64,000 bases of DNA from positions 15,346,201-15,410,200 of the forward strand of contig NC_041011.1 in NCBI RefSeq assembly GCF_004193775.1. Direction: 5' to 3'. How positions within the stretch are numbered: the first letter of the stretch is position 1; the number at the start of each line of letters is the position of its first letter. A program made the translations under genes and the position numbers. Origin of the DNA: Glycine soja (Eukaryota; Streptophyta; Magnoliopsida; Fabales; Fabaceae). Shown piece after piece: positions 37,385-49,948 of the stretch. A model generated the notes under the pieces. The model had not been told where the DNA came from, ran no database searches, and worked only from the letters and a program-made list of their open reading frames with translations.

Positions 37385-37642
37385 GAAACTACACCACTAT
37401 GTGTTGGTGTAGGCTTAGAACCCCTCTATAAGGTTGTAAGTTGTGAGATTGATTTCAAAAATAAAAGAGCAATTGAAAAAGTTATGTATTATTGTGGGTA
37501 TGTTTGCATTATTTCCATTTTGGGTGTGAAGGAATTCGGAAGCCCTTCTATTTAGAATTTGATGAACATATCGATCAAACATTGTAAATGTTGCTACACT
37601 TGTATCCAGAGAAAGCAGAAATTCGAAAATGGTGACAATCAA
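37385..37642 (-). pseudogene. RPA1-like OB-fold fragment, opposite strand
   Basis: The minus strand encodes TSVATFTMFDRYVHQILNRR, then ASEFLHTQNGNNANIPTII, then FEINLTTYNLIEG. It aligns with the RPA1-like fragment at 19095-19250 (ATFTIFD...QILN...FELLHT...NKANIP) and carries further OB-fold text. The frame is open for 75 codons with no stop. Only one domain remains, so it is a fragment. It starts about 190 bases beyond the CACTA right end. Confidence 0.62.
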
Positions 37643-37660
37643 AAATCAAACTTTCACTCC

Positions 37661-38460
37661 ATTAGTGGAGGCGTGACTTTTCGGTAACTCGCATAAGCTA
37701 AAATGGTGTCTTAATTTTTTAAACCATGATGCAGCTCCACTCACCCACGTATTGCATCTTCAGTACACACCCACTCCATGAGTGATACATATGCAAGAGT
37801 AATATGTGTGTGTTGCACTCGCCTGTAGCAAAAGACAAAACGAAACATTTGTCTTCAATGCATCCTCCAATGATCAGAAAAGGGCTGAATCGTCATATAT
37901 AAGGACATCATCCAACTGACACGTCTAATTTTGCTTGCAAGATCAAAAGCATGTCCATCCTAGACAACTTGCCAGAAGAAGCCTAAACAACAGTCGTCCA
38001 AGCTAGGGGAGCTTGACATGCCTCACAAACCTACAACTCTTACACTAGTCGAGGTTACCACCCTCAACACCGAACAATCTCCCTTAACACAAAACAATTT
38101 CCCTTGACACTTGATGATGGAAGCTTGCTTGTGGAGCTTTTATGGAGGTTGGATCTTTGAGCTTCAATGAGGTCCTTCAATGGTGGTTTTCCACCATGGA
38201 GATGCAGCGGAAGGAAAAGGAGAAGAGGAGAAAGGAGGCACCATCCACTAGGGAATAAGCCATGGAAGAAGGAGCTTCACCACCAAGAATGTGCCTTGGA
38301 TAAGAAGTTTGGAGAGGATGATTCAATGGAGGAAAAGAGAGAGAGAAAGAGAGAGGGGGGAGCACAAAATTGAAGAAGGAAAAGGGGGAGAGAAGTTGAA
38401 CTTTGAGTTGTGTCTCACAAGACTCTCATTCATCAAAGTTACAACAAGTGTTACACATGC
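37661..38460. other. Stretch probably belonging to minus-strand LTR leader
   Basis: No gene recognised. Purine-rich blocks (38200-38400) read on the minus strand as the CT-rich leader that follows the TATA box at 38463-38472. Confidence 0.35.
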
Positions 38461-38790
38461 TTCTATTTATAGACTAGGTAGCTTCCTTGAGAAGCTTTCT
38501 TGAGAAAACTTCCTTGAGAAGATTCTTTGAGAAAACTTCCTTGAGAAGCTAGAGCTTAGCTACACACACCCCTCTAATAACTAAGCTCACCTCCTTGAGA
38601 AGCTTCCTTGAGACACTTCCTTGAGAAGCTTCCATGAGAAGATTCCTAGAGAAGCTAGAGCTTAGCTACACAGCCCCTATAATAGCTAAGCTCACCCCAT
38701 GACAAAATACATGAAAATACAAAAAAAGTCCCTACTACAAAGACTACTCAAAATGCCCTGAAATACAAGGCTAAAACCCTATACTACTAG
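38461..38790 (-). mobile_element. LTR-like U3 region with tandem repeats (minus strand)
   Basis: On the minus strand a CTATAAATAG box (38463-38472) follows two ~115 bp blocks. Each block has about five copies of a CTTCCTTGAGAAG-type motif and then a GCTAGAGCTTAGCTACAC phrase. Tandem motifs upstream of a TATA box are typical of LTR U3 enhancers. Ends and target duplication were not found, and the lineage is open. Confidence 0.5.
38463..38472 (-). promoter_or_regulatory. TATA box of minus-strand LTR
   Basis: CTATAAATAG on the minus strand lies directly downstream of the tandem-motif block and upstream of a CT-rich leader. Confidence 0.5.
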
Positions 38791-38959
38791 AATGGCCAAA
38801 ATACAAGGCCCAAAAGAAGGAAAAACATATTCAAATATTTACAAAGAAAAGTGGATCCAACCTTGGCCCATGGGCTCAGAAATCTACCCTGAGGATCATG
38901 AGAACCCTAGGGCCTTCTTTAGTAGCTCTAGCCCAATCCTCTTGGGGGGTAAGATTGCA

Positions 38960-39540
38960 TCACTAGACAACGTCTTTCGTTGACAAGCCGACTTAGAGCT
39001 TAGGGGGCTTATGTACTATCCAGGGTCCACAAAATACGCGTGACAAGCAATGTGGCCCTCAAATACACATGTTTGCCCTCCATGTTAGCCCTGCCTCATG
39101 AGCATGGACTTCCATGCTTAGTAGGCAGGTTCCCAAACTGATAGGTTATCTCTAAGTACCCATTATTTGAATATGTTGTGACCTTTTTATCTCGTGGCAG
39201 GTATTCAATTATCTATAAGGTACACATTATCTGTAAGCTACAATTATCTACAAGCTAGTCATTATCTGCAAGGGTTGTTACAACACCGTAACAATCCCAA
39301 CAAATAAGGACCCGCAGCTTCCACTCCACTCTATAAGTACCAGGTTCTATCTCACCCTTTTACAAAATTTCTTCTCACCTAACTCTCGTACTTACTTCAG
39401 TGTCGAAGTCCTTTATTTTGCAGGTCCCCCCTCTTGTCCTTTTAACAAAGGCTGCTCTCTGTCCGACGTGCGAGATCTTAGAGCCTACCTTGGCCACGTC
39501 CACCCTGACGAGGGACAACTCTAGATTTTAGTAAGTATAG
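38960..39540 (+). mobile_element. LTR-like fragment
   Basis: GC-richer than its surroundings, with a CTATAAGTA box (39331-39339) followed by a pyrimidine-rich leader and then GATCTTAGAGCCTACCTTGG text. This resembles the U3-R-U5 layout of a legume LTR. No ends, primer-binding site or gag/pol were found. Confidence 0.4.
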
Positions 39541-42500
39541 TTCTGAAGAGGAAATTTGATCTCATATGCGTGTTAAATTGTTGATTAATGGATGTAAAAG
39601 CTTGACCAATTTTGTATGATAATTTTCTTGTAACAAGCTAAATTTTAGTGGATAACTCTGATAAAATAGTTTCAACTCAAGACAAATTGTAGACATAGCT
39701 AAAAAGTGAAGATGATCATGTTGGCTGAGAATGATGGCTCTGAACTTAATAGTAGGATTTATTAACTTATAGATGGATGAAAAGACTAGGTAGATGCTGA
39801 GAACTATTTCCCTTTGGATGATCTCCTTTCTAAACTTACTCTTTTTTCCTCTATTATGAATGTTGTTTTTCCTCTATTCATTTAGTTAATTCTTTGCTTT
39901 CATAATTAATAGTTTTGTCCTTTGTGGATTTTTCTAATATATATGACCGAGAAAGAATTTTTTGCATTGACCTATTAAAAAATCATACTACCATTTTCAG
40001 CTACCACTATTATGCCTTGATTTATTAATGTCATGTGAAGTATAATTTTGGATGAGGATTATTTATGTCTCTACTCTAACAAATGCTTTGGCAATAAAAA
40101 AGAGAGTATATACTATGGACATAAAAAAATTATATACTATAGAAACGAACAAATAACGAATGGATGGATCAAATTAGGCTTATTACTAAATATGCTAGGC
40201 TTATTTGTTTAGTGGGAATGATGGATCAGGTTTATCCCTTTTGGAAACAAAAATTTGCCTTTACTAATGTAGTGTTGCTTTGCTTTGTACATTTCAGAAT
40301 TCATGAAACAACATGATGTGTCGTAACATAACTTCTATAGTGTGATCCAACTATCTAGTTTTAGTCTTTTTTTATTCATTTTTGGGTTTTACTAATTTAG
40401 AATTTAAAAAGTCTTTTCTCATTTTGTGTAGATATATCATAAAATTATATATACAAATATCAGAAAATTAGTAAAAGAAAAATATACTTATTCTCTAAAA
40501 TAAACTAACTGAACCCCCTAATCTCCATTTGCACGGTGTAACGACAAGGAAAGAGAAAGGCATGGAGTGTAGGTCACGTGTCTTTCTCTCTCCTTGTTGT
40601 CGCCTAGGGTCTAGAGATGATTCATGTCCAACCCTTATAATTTAGGTTCCATGCATGATTAATAAAAGATTTGTCAAGGAGCCATTAGTTTCAATGAAAA
40701 TATTGCTTCAAACAGGAGAAAGGAGTAGATAATACTTTAAGGGGTATATCGTAACTACAATTCTACTTTTGTGCTGTTAATTTTGAACTTGTGCTGGACT
40801 TTTTTTATAGGCCTTAGTCATGAGTGAAGTTATTCCTTTAAATCCATTCATACCAAATTATCAATGTTGTAAGCCCCTGCTTCTAAATTTTTAAATTTAG
40901 AGTTATGAATCGAAATCTTTGAGCTAATATTACGGGAAGACCACTGTCAACTATTTTGATTGCTGCATCAAATTAACAACATTGAGTTTAACACGGATGT
41001 TTTAAGGTGTTCTTATTTCAGGAAAAACTTTATTAGTGGATAATCATTTCAACAAGAAGGAGGATCACGAGTTGGAACAGTTGATGTACTTGATTACATC
41101 CAGGTTGGTTTAGCATATCTTCCTTTTTTTATATAATATATATAGTATCATCGATGCATGCTTATGCTGATTGGGACTGTGTGTAGCAAACTTCTGCATG
41201 TCTTTTACTTCTTAATTTCTTTGTTAGACTTTCCAAAGCTAGCAACTCTAGAGTAGCACTACAATATAAAGAGATAACAACCTTTCTTGGTCTTAATTAA
41301 AGATTAAAAAAGATACCGCTTCAATCAAGATGCAACCAAGTCAAATATGCACACATTTGCTTTTCTTTTTATGTTCGAATTAAAGAATAAAAAAGAAGAA
41401 CACTTGTCTATTTCTTCTTCTGATTTTTTCCTCTTTATAGGAATACAAATTTGGTTATAGACTTATTGTGGATTGATTATTTTTGTTTAATATGAATGTT
41501 TCCCACCCTTGACAATTTAATAGTGTGTTTCTTTACAATTTTCAACTAAGACCAGACACTAACCTTAGTTGTGGTGTGGTAGTTTTGTTTAATATAAAGG
41601 GGCTATACATAATACATTTTTATTTTGGTGTCTAAAGTATGACAGAGAGTTCTAAGTGGTAACCGGTAGCTCATTCACAAAAGCCACACCTAGTGGCTAG
41701 GATGATGTGCTTTTTGTATGCTTAGGTTTCTTTTTTCAAAAAAAGTAACGCGTAAGAATTTAATGATTTTTTAGTATTTTGATGTATTTTTTCTATTACA
41801 AAACCTTCCATGTTGAATGGCAATTGATCTTTATTGCTTCCAAGACTTAATTTGAGATGCTAGACTTATCAAATACAAAAAAACTTGAAAGAGTAAATCT
41901 TGGTTCTTGTGAAAGCTTGTGTAGGCTCCATCTATCCATGTTGTCTCTCCCTAATCTCATGCATTTGTATTCAAGTGGCTGTAGAATATAGAGAGATTGA
42001 AATCCTTAATGTTCATTCAAAATCTTTGTGACCCAAACCATAGTAGAATTTTGAGTCTACACTGGAAGAGAGGGTCTGGGCATTTCATGTTTCTTCTTCA
42101 TCCGTTGCTCCTCTATAACAATTTTTTCCTCCTCCTTTTGTTGATGGGCAGGCTTTTTGGTTTGGACCTTTCCCTTCTGCTCCCTAAGGATCCTTTTAAC
42201 CTTTATAGCAAGGCCAAAAGTTTCCAAAGCCTTGTCTTTATTAACAATAGCCTTGGCCAGTTTCTTCTGCCTCTTTTGCTGAATGTCATCCTAGTTCACT
42301 AGAGGAATAAGTAAGTTCCTCTTGATGTCAACCTTCATTACCTTCAGGTTTACAACACTGAAGTGTTGTTATCTAGTGATGAAGCTGCCCTTGTTGATAA
42401 TGGACTGCTAGGAGTCATCATCCATTCCTTTGAAGACGTGGAAGACTTAGTATTCCAAAAGAACTTTGTTGATGAGGTCGGCATAGTAGATGTCATCCAC

Positions 42501-42601
42501 TCCTCCCAAAGTCTTCATATTCCTCAAGATGTTGATTTAGATTGTGTGTAAGTTGTTTTGTAAAAATGTACAGTAAACAATGTAAGCTAACTTTCAGTAA
42601 T
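39541..42601. other. Long stretch without recognised gene
   Basis: AT-rich, with short open frames only (41997-42302 and 42363-42551, plus strand, no motif recognised). No element ends were seen. Confidence 0.4.
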
Positions 42602-43120
42602 CACTACTAGAAAGTAAGCTTTTAACATCGGTTACTAACCGATGTTGAAAGTACCAACGTTGAAAGTATTATTGTTAACATCGGTTATTTAACATCAGTT
42701 AACATTTTAACATCGGATTTTTAAAAAACCGATGTTTGTGTAGGTTAACATTGGTTTTTTTTTAAAAAAAAACCGATGTTGTTATTAGGAATTTTTTTTA
42801 ATATACTGTCTATTTTTTCAATAAACCCAAAAATTAACATGCAAATTTTAAATCATACCACGCAACATAACATATATTTGAATTATATTTTGAAACAGTT
42901 TTAAGTAGAAAAAATCCATGACAAATTTTTTAATAACTATGAATAAAAAATGTTCAATGTTAAAAGGAGACATGGATTGTAAAAAATTTAAAGCAAGCTA
43001 GTAAACTAAAATTACAAATTTGCCTAACATCCTAAGTTTCATTTCTAACTTTCAGATAAAACATAAGTTAATAATATAATACCAATCATAACAAAATCAA
43101 ATTTGTTTGAAATAAATAAT

Positions 43121-44148
43121 TACCGTTTCCCAATTATTCTTGAAACTTACTAAGATTATAATTGACATCCAGTGCATCATGTAATATCCACACTCAGTGC
43201 TTCCTTTTTGTCTATTACACTAAATACATAATGAAATTTAGATATTCAACGTTAACTACATATTAGTCTACGCATACATAAAATATAAGTAGAAGCATTG
43301 TTTAGTTTAACAACAATCCACCTAGCACCAGCCTTGGATTTAGGTTGTGGAGTATCCTCAAGTCCTTTCAAAGCACTGTTGAATACAAACAAGGATTCTT
43401 ATTGTACAATTAAAATATTGATGTTCCTGACTAATGCTAATGCATATGTATTGAAAAATAATACTGACCTGTTAATTATTCCTTACAGGTAGTTGTCTGG
43501 CCTATTATGCAATAAACAAAACTAGACGAAAAGATTTTCCTTAGGCAAAATGATGACCATTTGCCAATGTGCACTGCAGTGGATATCAATATAGGCTATT
43601 ATAGTATTATACATTATTTAAATTCGTTTGTTCAGTTTAACTTACCCATTCAGGTAGGCTCTTAGGTAGACATCCAGTTCTTCATGTAACTTTTTGATTC
43701 AAATTACGATTGCCTAGATCTCTGAATGGACTGTCGCTCGAGGAATCCATACACTTCGGCATTTCCTGCTCGCATACTTGTCTCAGTCATATGCCTATTG
43801 TTGTTAACACAAAGTAAATTATGTATGAATTTAAAACAATAATTTAGGTAATTAACAATAATCTAAATTGACTTATAGAATCTACAATTGTATAATAGAT
43901 ATGCTGAGACATTGACCATCGTGTGCTATTTCAGACAGATCTTCATTCTTTATGTACAATGGGAAGTGTTCATTAAACACCCCAAACACGGTAGCATCCC
44001 ACATAACCTGTAATGGCTTCAGAAAAAGTTGTGGGATGGTTAATGTCATCAGATATAGGGGATCATCAACCTCATGATCCGGCCTATCTGCAGGTTTTGC
44101 TGGTCCTACAGCTCCCTGTTTATCCAACAGATTGGTTAGCTTCACCAC
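43121..44148 (-). pseudogene. TnpA-like/Ulp1 remnant
   Basis: Minus-strand pieces align to exons 5-9 of the gene at 20726-23744. The best is 43882-44148 (DDPLYLMTLTIPQLFLKPLQ, WDATVFGVFNEHFPLYIKNE, DLSEIAHDGQCLSISI). The Ulp1 His segment (HWQMVIILPKENL) is at about 43530-43570, with a stop where Trp is expected and further damage. Upstream exons are gone after about 44120. Confidence 0.78.
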
Positions 44149-45361
44149 GAAAATATGGTCAAACTTATTGGTTACTGCACCGATTGTAAAAACAAGCTTC
44201 TACTTTGTGAGTTATGCAGAAAGGAAGTTTGAAAAATCAATTATTCAGAAGTAAGTAGTACATTCACTCTTCAGCAATCAACATATTTAGTCTCAAATGA
44301 TCGAATGAGTACTAATGGACAAATGAGTTGGAGGGACTGATCATATGGATTTGTTAAATCAAATTTACATGAGGTCAATTAAGCAGTGAACTTTTATTCT
44401 CTTATCATAAAAGTATTTATGTTTCAAATGCGACAAATTAAGAAAAAAACTTACTAGTATGAAACAAGACAGTATGTTACCAAAACATATATATAATTAA
44501 GTTCAGAATACAAGTCGCTGCTTATAATTAATCAGTCAACCAACCCACATAGCCTTTTTAATTTGCTAGTGCACATAGGAAACTTGGTTGATCACTGCAA
44601 GTGTAGTTTTGTCACTGGGAGACAAATAATGCACTCACAACATTGTTTTGGCTCAAGAAGATACAATGCATAACTTGAACCATCATGTAGCAAGACATCT
44701 TAGTCATTTATCAGGTTTTGTGCTCACTTCTGATCTAGGGAAGTATTTAGGGGTTTTGTGATAACACTACGTACCCATTATTCAATCTCCTCATGCCCTG
44801 CCCCAATGAAAAACACTATGCTACCTCAATCAAAATGAGACCAAGTACAGTGATCACAACTATTGGAACACTACGCAACCTCAATCAAAACGAACAACAC
44901 TACACTACACTATGCTACCCATTATTCTACTTTTGGAAACTCTGCCAAAACTGCAGTGGTCACAAGTATTGGAACATCGCACTCAAAGTGCGAAGTGGCC
45001 GCCATGGTGCTATACACATTACAATAGACATTAAGCATTCAAAGGTCTACAAAGTGAGCACGACTTACCTCAATCAAAATGAGACCCTATGAGCGCGAGT
45101 GAACACCCCAAACAAACTGCAAAGTGAGCACCAGTTCCACAAACCAAATCCTTGTAGTAGAAACAAACAAAGGACCTTGCAGTGAGCACAAGTTCCCCAA
45201 ACATACCTAGGTATTCAATAGAACATGTTACAGAGAAGAAAGAGTCATGAAATGTACCTAGGTGGAGAAGAAGAAGGTTAGATAGAGAAGAAGAGAGCTT
45301 AGATGGAGAAGAAGAAAGCGCGAGCAAATAGGGCTCACGTCTGATATATTTTAAAATGTAT
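44149..45361. other. CACTA interior of unknown content
   Basis: No gene recognised. Short CACTACG and CTACCCATTATTC phrases recur at 44765-44930, and AAAGTGAGCAC recurs at 45051 and 45120. Confidence 0.35.
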
Positions 45362-45483
45362 GTCCAACATCGGTTTTCAATAAATAAAAAAAACCGATGT
45401 TAACAAAATGATGTTAATGTTAACATCAGTTTTCTATAAGAAACCAATGTTAACTTATCATATATTAACATCGGTCTTCAAGG

Positions 45484-46883
45484 ATTTATTTTGGGTTTTA
45501 TTTTTATTTGTTGTTCAAATACTTTATATTTAATATTTATGAAGGCGACACGATAAACAAAAAACATGCCACCACAATAAGAATCATAAGTGACATGCTG
45601 AGACAAGTGTCAAAAAAGAAAAGAAAAACATTTAAAATGTTCAAACAGTATAGAACTGCTAAAATATATAATTCATATTAAGATTTTTAAGGCAGATGGT
45701 TGTGATTGCAAGTAAAGGACCACTTTTTTGTAGTGTCACTACAAAAACATTTGATTAATTTTGAAAATCTCTCACAACAGATTCGCTACGCACATATAAG
45801 CACTAAAAGGAGTTATCAAGTATGATGTAGAAAAAAGGAAAACAATGGATTAAATTAGCTCTAATGGTATTAAATATATTATATTAATAGTATTAATTAT
45901 TGTAATCAGTTTTTCAAATGTAGTTTTCTTTTAATGATTTATTAAATGATATATTTTATATTATTAAATTCATATAATTAAATTCTTATTAATTTCACAT
46001 TAATCACTTTTTTATATAAAATAAGTAAATAAAAAAGTATGTAAAATAGTTATAATTAGAGATTGAATATAGCTATTGATATAAATGGATCTCATTCATA
46101 ATCTTCAATTGTGATGGGTGTACATCCACCCCTCAAGTATTTCAAGAAAACAAATACTGTCTCATACCAACAATATTATACACAATATAGGGTATATATT
46201 GAATTGGATTGTATCAATCACAAGTACATCTTTAATATCATTTCATAGCAAGGTCAGAAAAATAGAATCACAGTTAAATTAACATCATCACCAATGTGAT
46301 TAGAATGATAAAAAAACTTAACAAATAAAACCCAAGACATCACATGATAATTAGAAAAATACAATAACAATAAATAATAGAAATATTATAAATTAGATAT
46401 ACATAAATTAATATTATATACACAGAAAAATATGTACAAAGAACATTTTAGTTGATCAAGCAAATATCATAATTTTTGCCTTAATCGAAACCTATCCAAA
46501 TCCAAGTGTGATTGAAAAATCACAATGCTACAAAAGAATAATCTGGCACAACCATGCATCACGGTCATCAATTAACAATGTTAGTTATCAACAATGAAAG
46601 CTTGTTAACAAAAAAAATCATTAGCTTGCTCTTAATTTAATTAAGTAGTTTAAATGCTTATGGTAAGTTGATAGCAAAAGATTAGTTCCCATTTCAGTAT
46701 TTTCTTTTAATCAAATCAACACAGTAACTCGTGTTTGTGTTCCTTTACAAGTGAATTGAAATAAAAAAAATTAGGTTAGGGTTTAGAGGAGAAAGATGAT
46801 GGAAAATATTTTGTACCTTGCTAATACCCCTGTCACCAATTCAGTAAGAAGATATCAACCTATTTCATACCTTGTACATGATG
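45484..46883. repeat. AT-rich long-period repeat, third partial copy, left part
   Basis: Diverged match to parts of the array at 3640-7668. 45484-45560 resembles 6150-6210, 45590-45920 resembles 7080-7360, and 45935-46883 resembles 4845-5885. The order shows the end of one unit joined to the start of the next. The right part resumes at 49949 after the solo LTR. Confidence 0.65.
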
Positions 46884-46888
46884 GTGCT
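46884..46888. repeat. Target-site duplication, left
   Basis: GTGCT directly precedes the LTR and is repeated at 49944-49948. Confidence 0.9.
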
Positions 46889-47140
46889 TGTAACATCCCA
46901 AGTTTTGTAAACTAGATTAAAATGAATTGTTATTTATAAATAAATAGAATTTTAAAAATAATGATGAGATTTTTATAAACAAATAAATAAGGAGATATAA
47001 TTATTAATTAAAATAATGATTTGAGAGAAAATAAAAAGGGTATTTTATTTATTTGTTTGATAGAGAATAAAATAAAGTTTGTTTTTATAAAATAATAAAT
47101 AAATAAATAGAGTAAATAATAGGTCGAAAATGTCCCTAGC

Positions 47141-47149
47141 TATAAATAG
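47141..47149 (+). promoter_or_regulatory. TATA box of solo LTR
   Basis: TATAAATAG lies 252 bases from the LTR start, followed about 60 bases later by a CT-rich tract (TTTTTTCTCTCTCCTCCC). Confidence 0.65.
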
Positions 47150-48424
47150 AAACATGATAGGTCAGTTTTCAGACTGACTCCTCAGCCTCCTCTGTCTGAC
47201 AATTTCATTTTTTCTCTCTCCTCCCAAAACCCTCTCTTTTTCCCGCAGACCACCTAACCTATCTCAGAAAAATGATGATCTCGGACTCATTCACCGTTGG
47301 ATCTTTGTGAAATTTGAGCACCCCGTTCGCAACCCAGTTCCGAGCATTCTCACTGTTGTAAATTTCGATATTATATTTGAGATAAGAGAAATACCCCTCA
47401 CATTGTAGCATTTTCCTTTCCCAAAGAAACCCAGAGCTGTCTCGGAAAAACTACGATCCCGGTTTCGTTAACCGTTGGATTTTCATGAAATTTGGATATG
47501 TTGTTAGAAATTCAGTTTAACACGCTTTCACCGTTGGAAATTTTGAGATAATATTTTTGGAAGGAGAAAAATAAATCGCATGATGACAGTACAAGTGGAG
47601 GCTTCAATCCCTTCTCTGTCTCTTTGACGTTTGGGAACTCTATCGGAGCAGTTAGAGGAAAAAAATTGGAGGAATCTCAGGGAACCGCTAGAGATGCTGC
47701 TATCGCTGGCTGAAGACACGTGAGCCCGCTTAGAGGTAAGGGATGAGTTATTCATAATTGGGAACTAGTGAGAACATGTGTAGGGATCCTTAGAGATATC
47801 AATTGGAATGAGTTTTGGGGTGTTTTTATAATTTCATTTTATCCTTATAATTATTACAGTGAATTATATATGTTTGACAGACCAATTGTTGTAAAATTGA
47901 TATGTTATTGTGTTGAGCGTGAACCCTATAAATTGAGTACTTTTTCTAATTAATATGAATTGATGAAATAAAGTAAGGAGAAATTTAGAGAGATATTGAT
48001 TTTGTATTTTCTCTTTTTCTTGCTGTTTAAGTTTTTATATATAATCTAAAAAATTAATATCATAATTGAAATTGACCAAAGTGTTCATATAATTATTTAG
48101 AATTTGTGCATTGAAAGCTTACTTTGAAATTTGTGATTTAATATGATGTATGCTAGTTTATATATATAGAGGTAGTTATTTATAATAATAATTTATGTAA
48201 ATAATATTGTAGAGTGTTATAGTATGATTCCAAAAATTATTAAGTGTTGGAGTTTGAGAATATTATGATTAAATTTCATGAACATGTGTATGTTGTACCT
48301 TATGAATATCATTGGGAATGTTATGAGATGGTTGATGTGATGTTATGAGATGTTAAAGTGTGGACATGATATTCGATTGTGAATAAGTGAATGTGTTTAA
48401 CACTTGATGTTACATTAACTATAT

Positions 48425-49035
48425 CGTGAGCTATGAATTATACAATAACCCGACCAGTGTTTATGCGCAGTGTTAAAGAGAAAGTGTAGGTTCCTAGTTA
48501 GGAACCAGTGTTAAATTGTAGTGCAATTGTGTTAAACATGTTTGAAACATGAGTGTGAGGTCGTGGTATTGTATAATTCATGAGCAGTGCTTATAAATGA
48601 AATATTTGATGAATTGTGGAATAATATGTTGCCTTGAGATTATAATATTGTTATTGAGATTGAGTAAAAGTGTAAAGTAGAACAGATGTTGAATTGTGAG
48701 ATACGTGAAAACATGCGATGGTGGATTGTGACATTATGAGATGTGAAATTGTGAATGAGTTTTGGTTGTGAGTAAGTGTGTGATTAACTCTTGATGTGAC
48801 ATTATTTGTGTTGTAAGCTGTGAATTGTACAATAACCCGACCAGTGTTATCTTGAGAAAAGTGTAAATGCGCAGTGTTAAAGAAAAAATGTAGGTTTCCT
48901 ATTTAGGAACAAGTGTTAAAGAGAAAATGTAGGTTCCTATTTAGGAACCAGTGTTAAATTGTAGCGCAATATGTTGTACGTGTTTAAGACACGAGTGTGA
49001 GGTCATGGGTATTGTATAATTCACTAGCAGTGTCT
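48425..49035. repeat. Internal duplication in solo LTR
   Basis: A block at about 48425-48597 (ACAATAACCCGACCAGTGTT, GCGCAGTGTTAAAGA, TAGGAACCAGTGTTAAATTG, GAGTGTGAGGTC) recurs at about 48807-49035. The second copy has an extra short tandem copy of the AGGTTCCTATTTAGGAAC phrase. Confidence 0.85.
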
Positions 49036-49943
49036 GTGTGCTAAAATGATTTTAGGGGTTGGACCTGAATCAGGAGGGAGAGGCCCTGACGGACTCTTCA
49101 GAGTGTAGGCCTTGGGGGTCACCGAGTTTGAGTGCTCCTTTAAGCCTATGCTGATCCCATATGGTTGGAGCATTCTTGCAAAACATCGTGACCCTGACTG
49201 ATCTCCCTATGATCTTACTTAGTGAGAGTGACCTGGCAAACCCATTGTGTAGTGTGTCTTATTATGTACTCCTAAGCGCCCCAAGGTGGTTTTTCACTGA
49301 CATGGTACCACATTGCATGTAGGCTTGAGTCTTAGCATAATTGTCTCATGCGCTTGCTAATTGTTTATTATGAAATTGAGGTGTTATTATGTCTTGATCA
49401 GAACGTGTGATTCTTGTGTAATGTGATTGATGATTGAAAAGTGTGATTGATGGATGAAAAGTGAATTTTGAATGACAAAGTGATGAAATAATGCGAGATA
49501 TGCTAAGTAAATTGTATTTGGCTACTATATGTTGTTTTGTTTCTCTCTAGTAGTTAGCAATGTGATAACTCACTCCCGATTTGCTGTTTGTGTTTGGATC
49601 CTGTGATGATCCTGAACCTTGTGTTCGGGGGAGCAGATGGCTAGGTGAAGTGCTTAAAGGAACCTTGTGCTGAAGGACGTCGGGACACAATGCTCTGATA
49701 GGATGTGACAGTGGGACATAAGTTTTATATTAATTGCATAATGTTAGTCTATTTTATTTTATCTCACTGATTTAACAAAATATTTTTGTAAATTTTGACG
49801 GCCTTGATTCGAGCCGAATATATTTTTAATAAGTTTTAATTGATAATAATGAAGTGAATGTGAACCTTTTACCCGTGTGAATTTGGTTACCGATATTTTT
49901 TATATATTTTATTTATTTATATGTCGGGGTAGAGGGTGTCACA

Positions 49944-49948
49944 GTGCT
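49944..49948. repeat. Target-site duplication, right
   Basis: GTGCT follows the LTR end and equals 46884-46888. Confidence 0.9.

Larger units (their letters stand above)
42602..45483 (-). mobile_element. Deleted CACTA element, AACATCGGTT family
   Basis: The left terminus CACTACTAGAAAGTA (42602-42616) and subterminal AACATCGGTT motifs (to about 42785) match the family at 19856. The interior keeps part of the TnpA-like/Ulp1 gene, but TNP2 is absent. Right subterminal motifs occur at 45362-45480, and the sequence then breaks into the AT-rich repeat without a terminal CTAGTAGTG. It is a non-autonomous, right-truncated derivative. Confidence 0.78.
46889..49943 (+). mobile_element. Solo LTR, 3055 bp
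   Basis: Begins TGTAACATCCC and ends GGGTGTCACA, imperfect inverted ends with the TG...CA rule. It is flanked by a perfect 5 bp GTGCT duplication, and the interrupted AT-rich repeat resumes at once. No gag/pol, primer-binding site or polypurine tract lies inside. A TATAAATAG box at 47141-47149 followed by a CT-rich leader gives the plus orientation. Long LTRs with TGTAACA ends occur in legume Ty3/gypsy chromoviruses, so that lineage is a guess. It formed by recombination between two LTRs of a full element. Confidence 0.9.

Noticed and set aside
41997..42551. Two adjacent plus-strand frames as a small gene
   Set aside because: No motif, no clear splice or start context, and composition shifts between frames.
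46889..49943. A complete LTR retrotransposon or a host gene in this 3 kb interval
   Set aside because: No frame above about 75 codons, no internal domain, and target duplications touch both ends.
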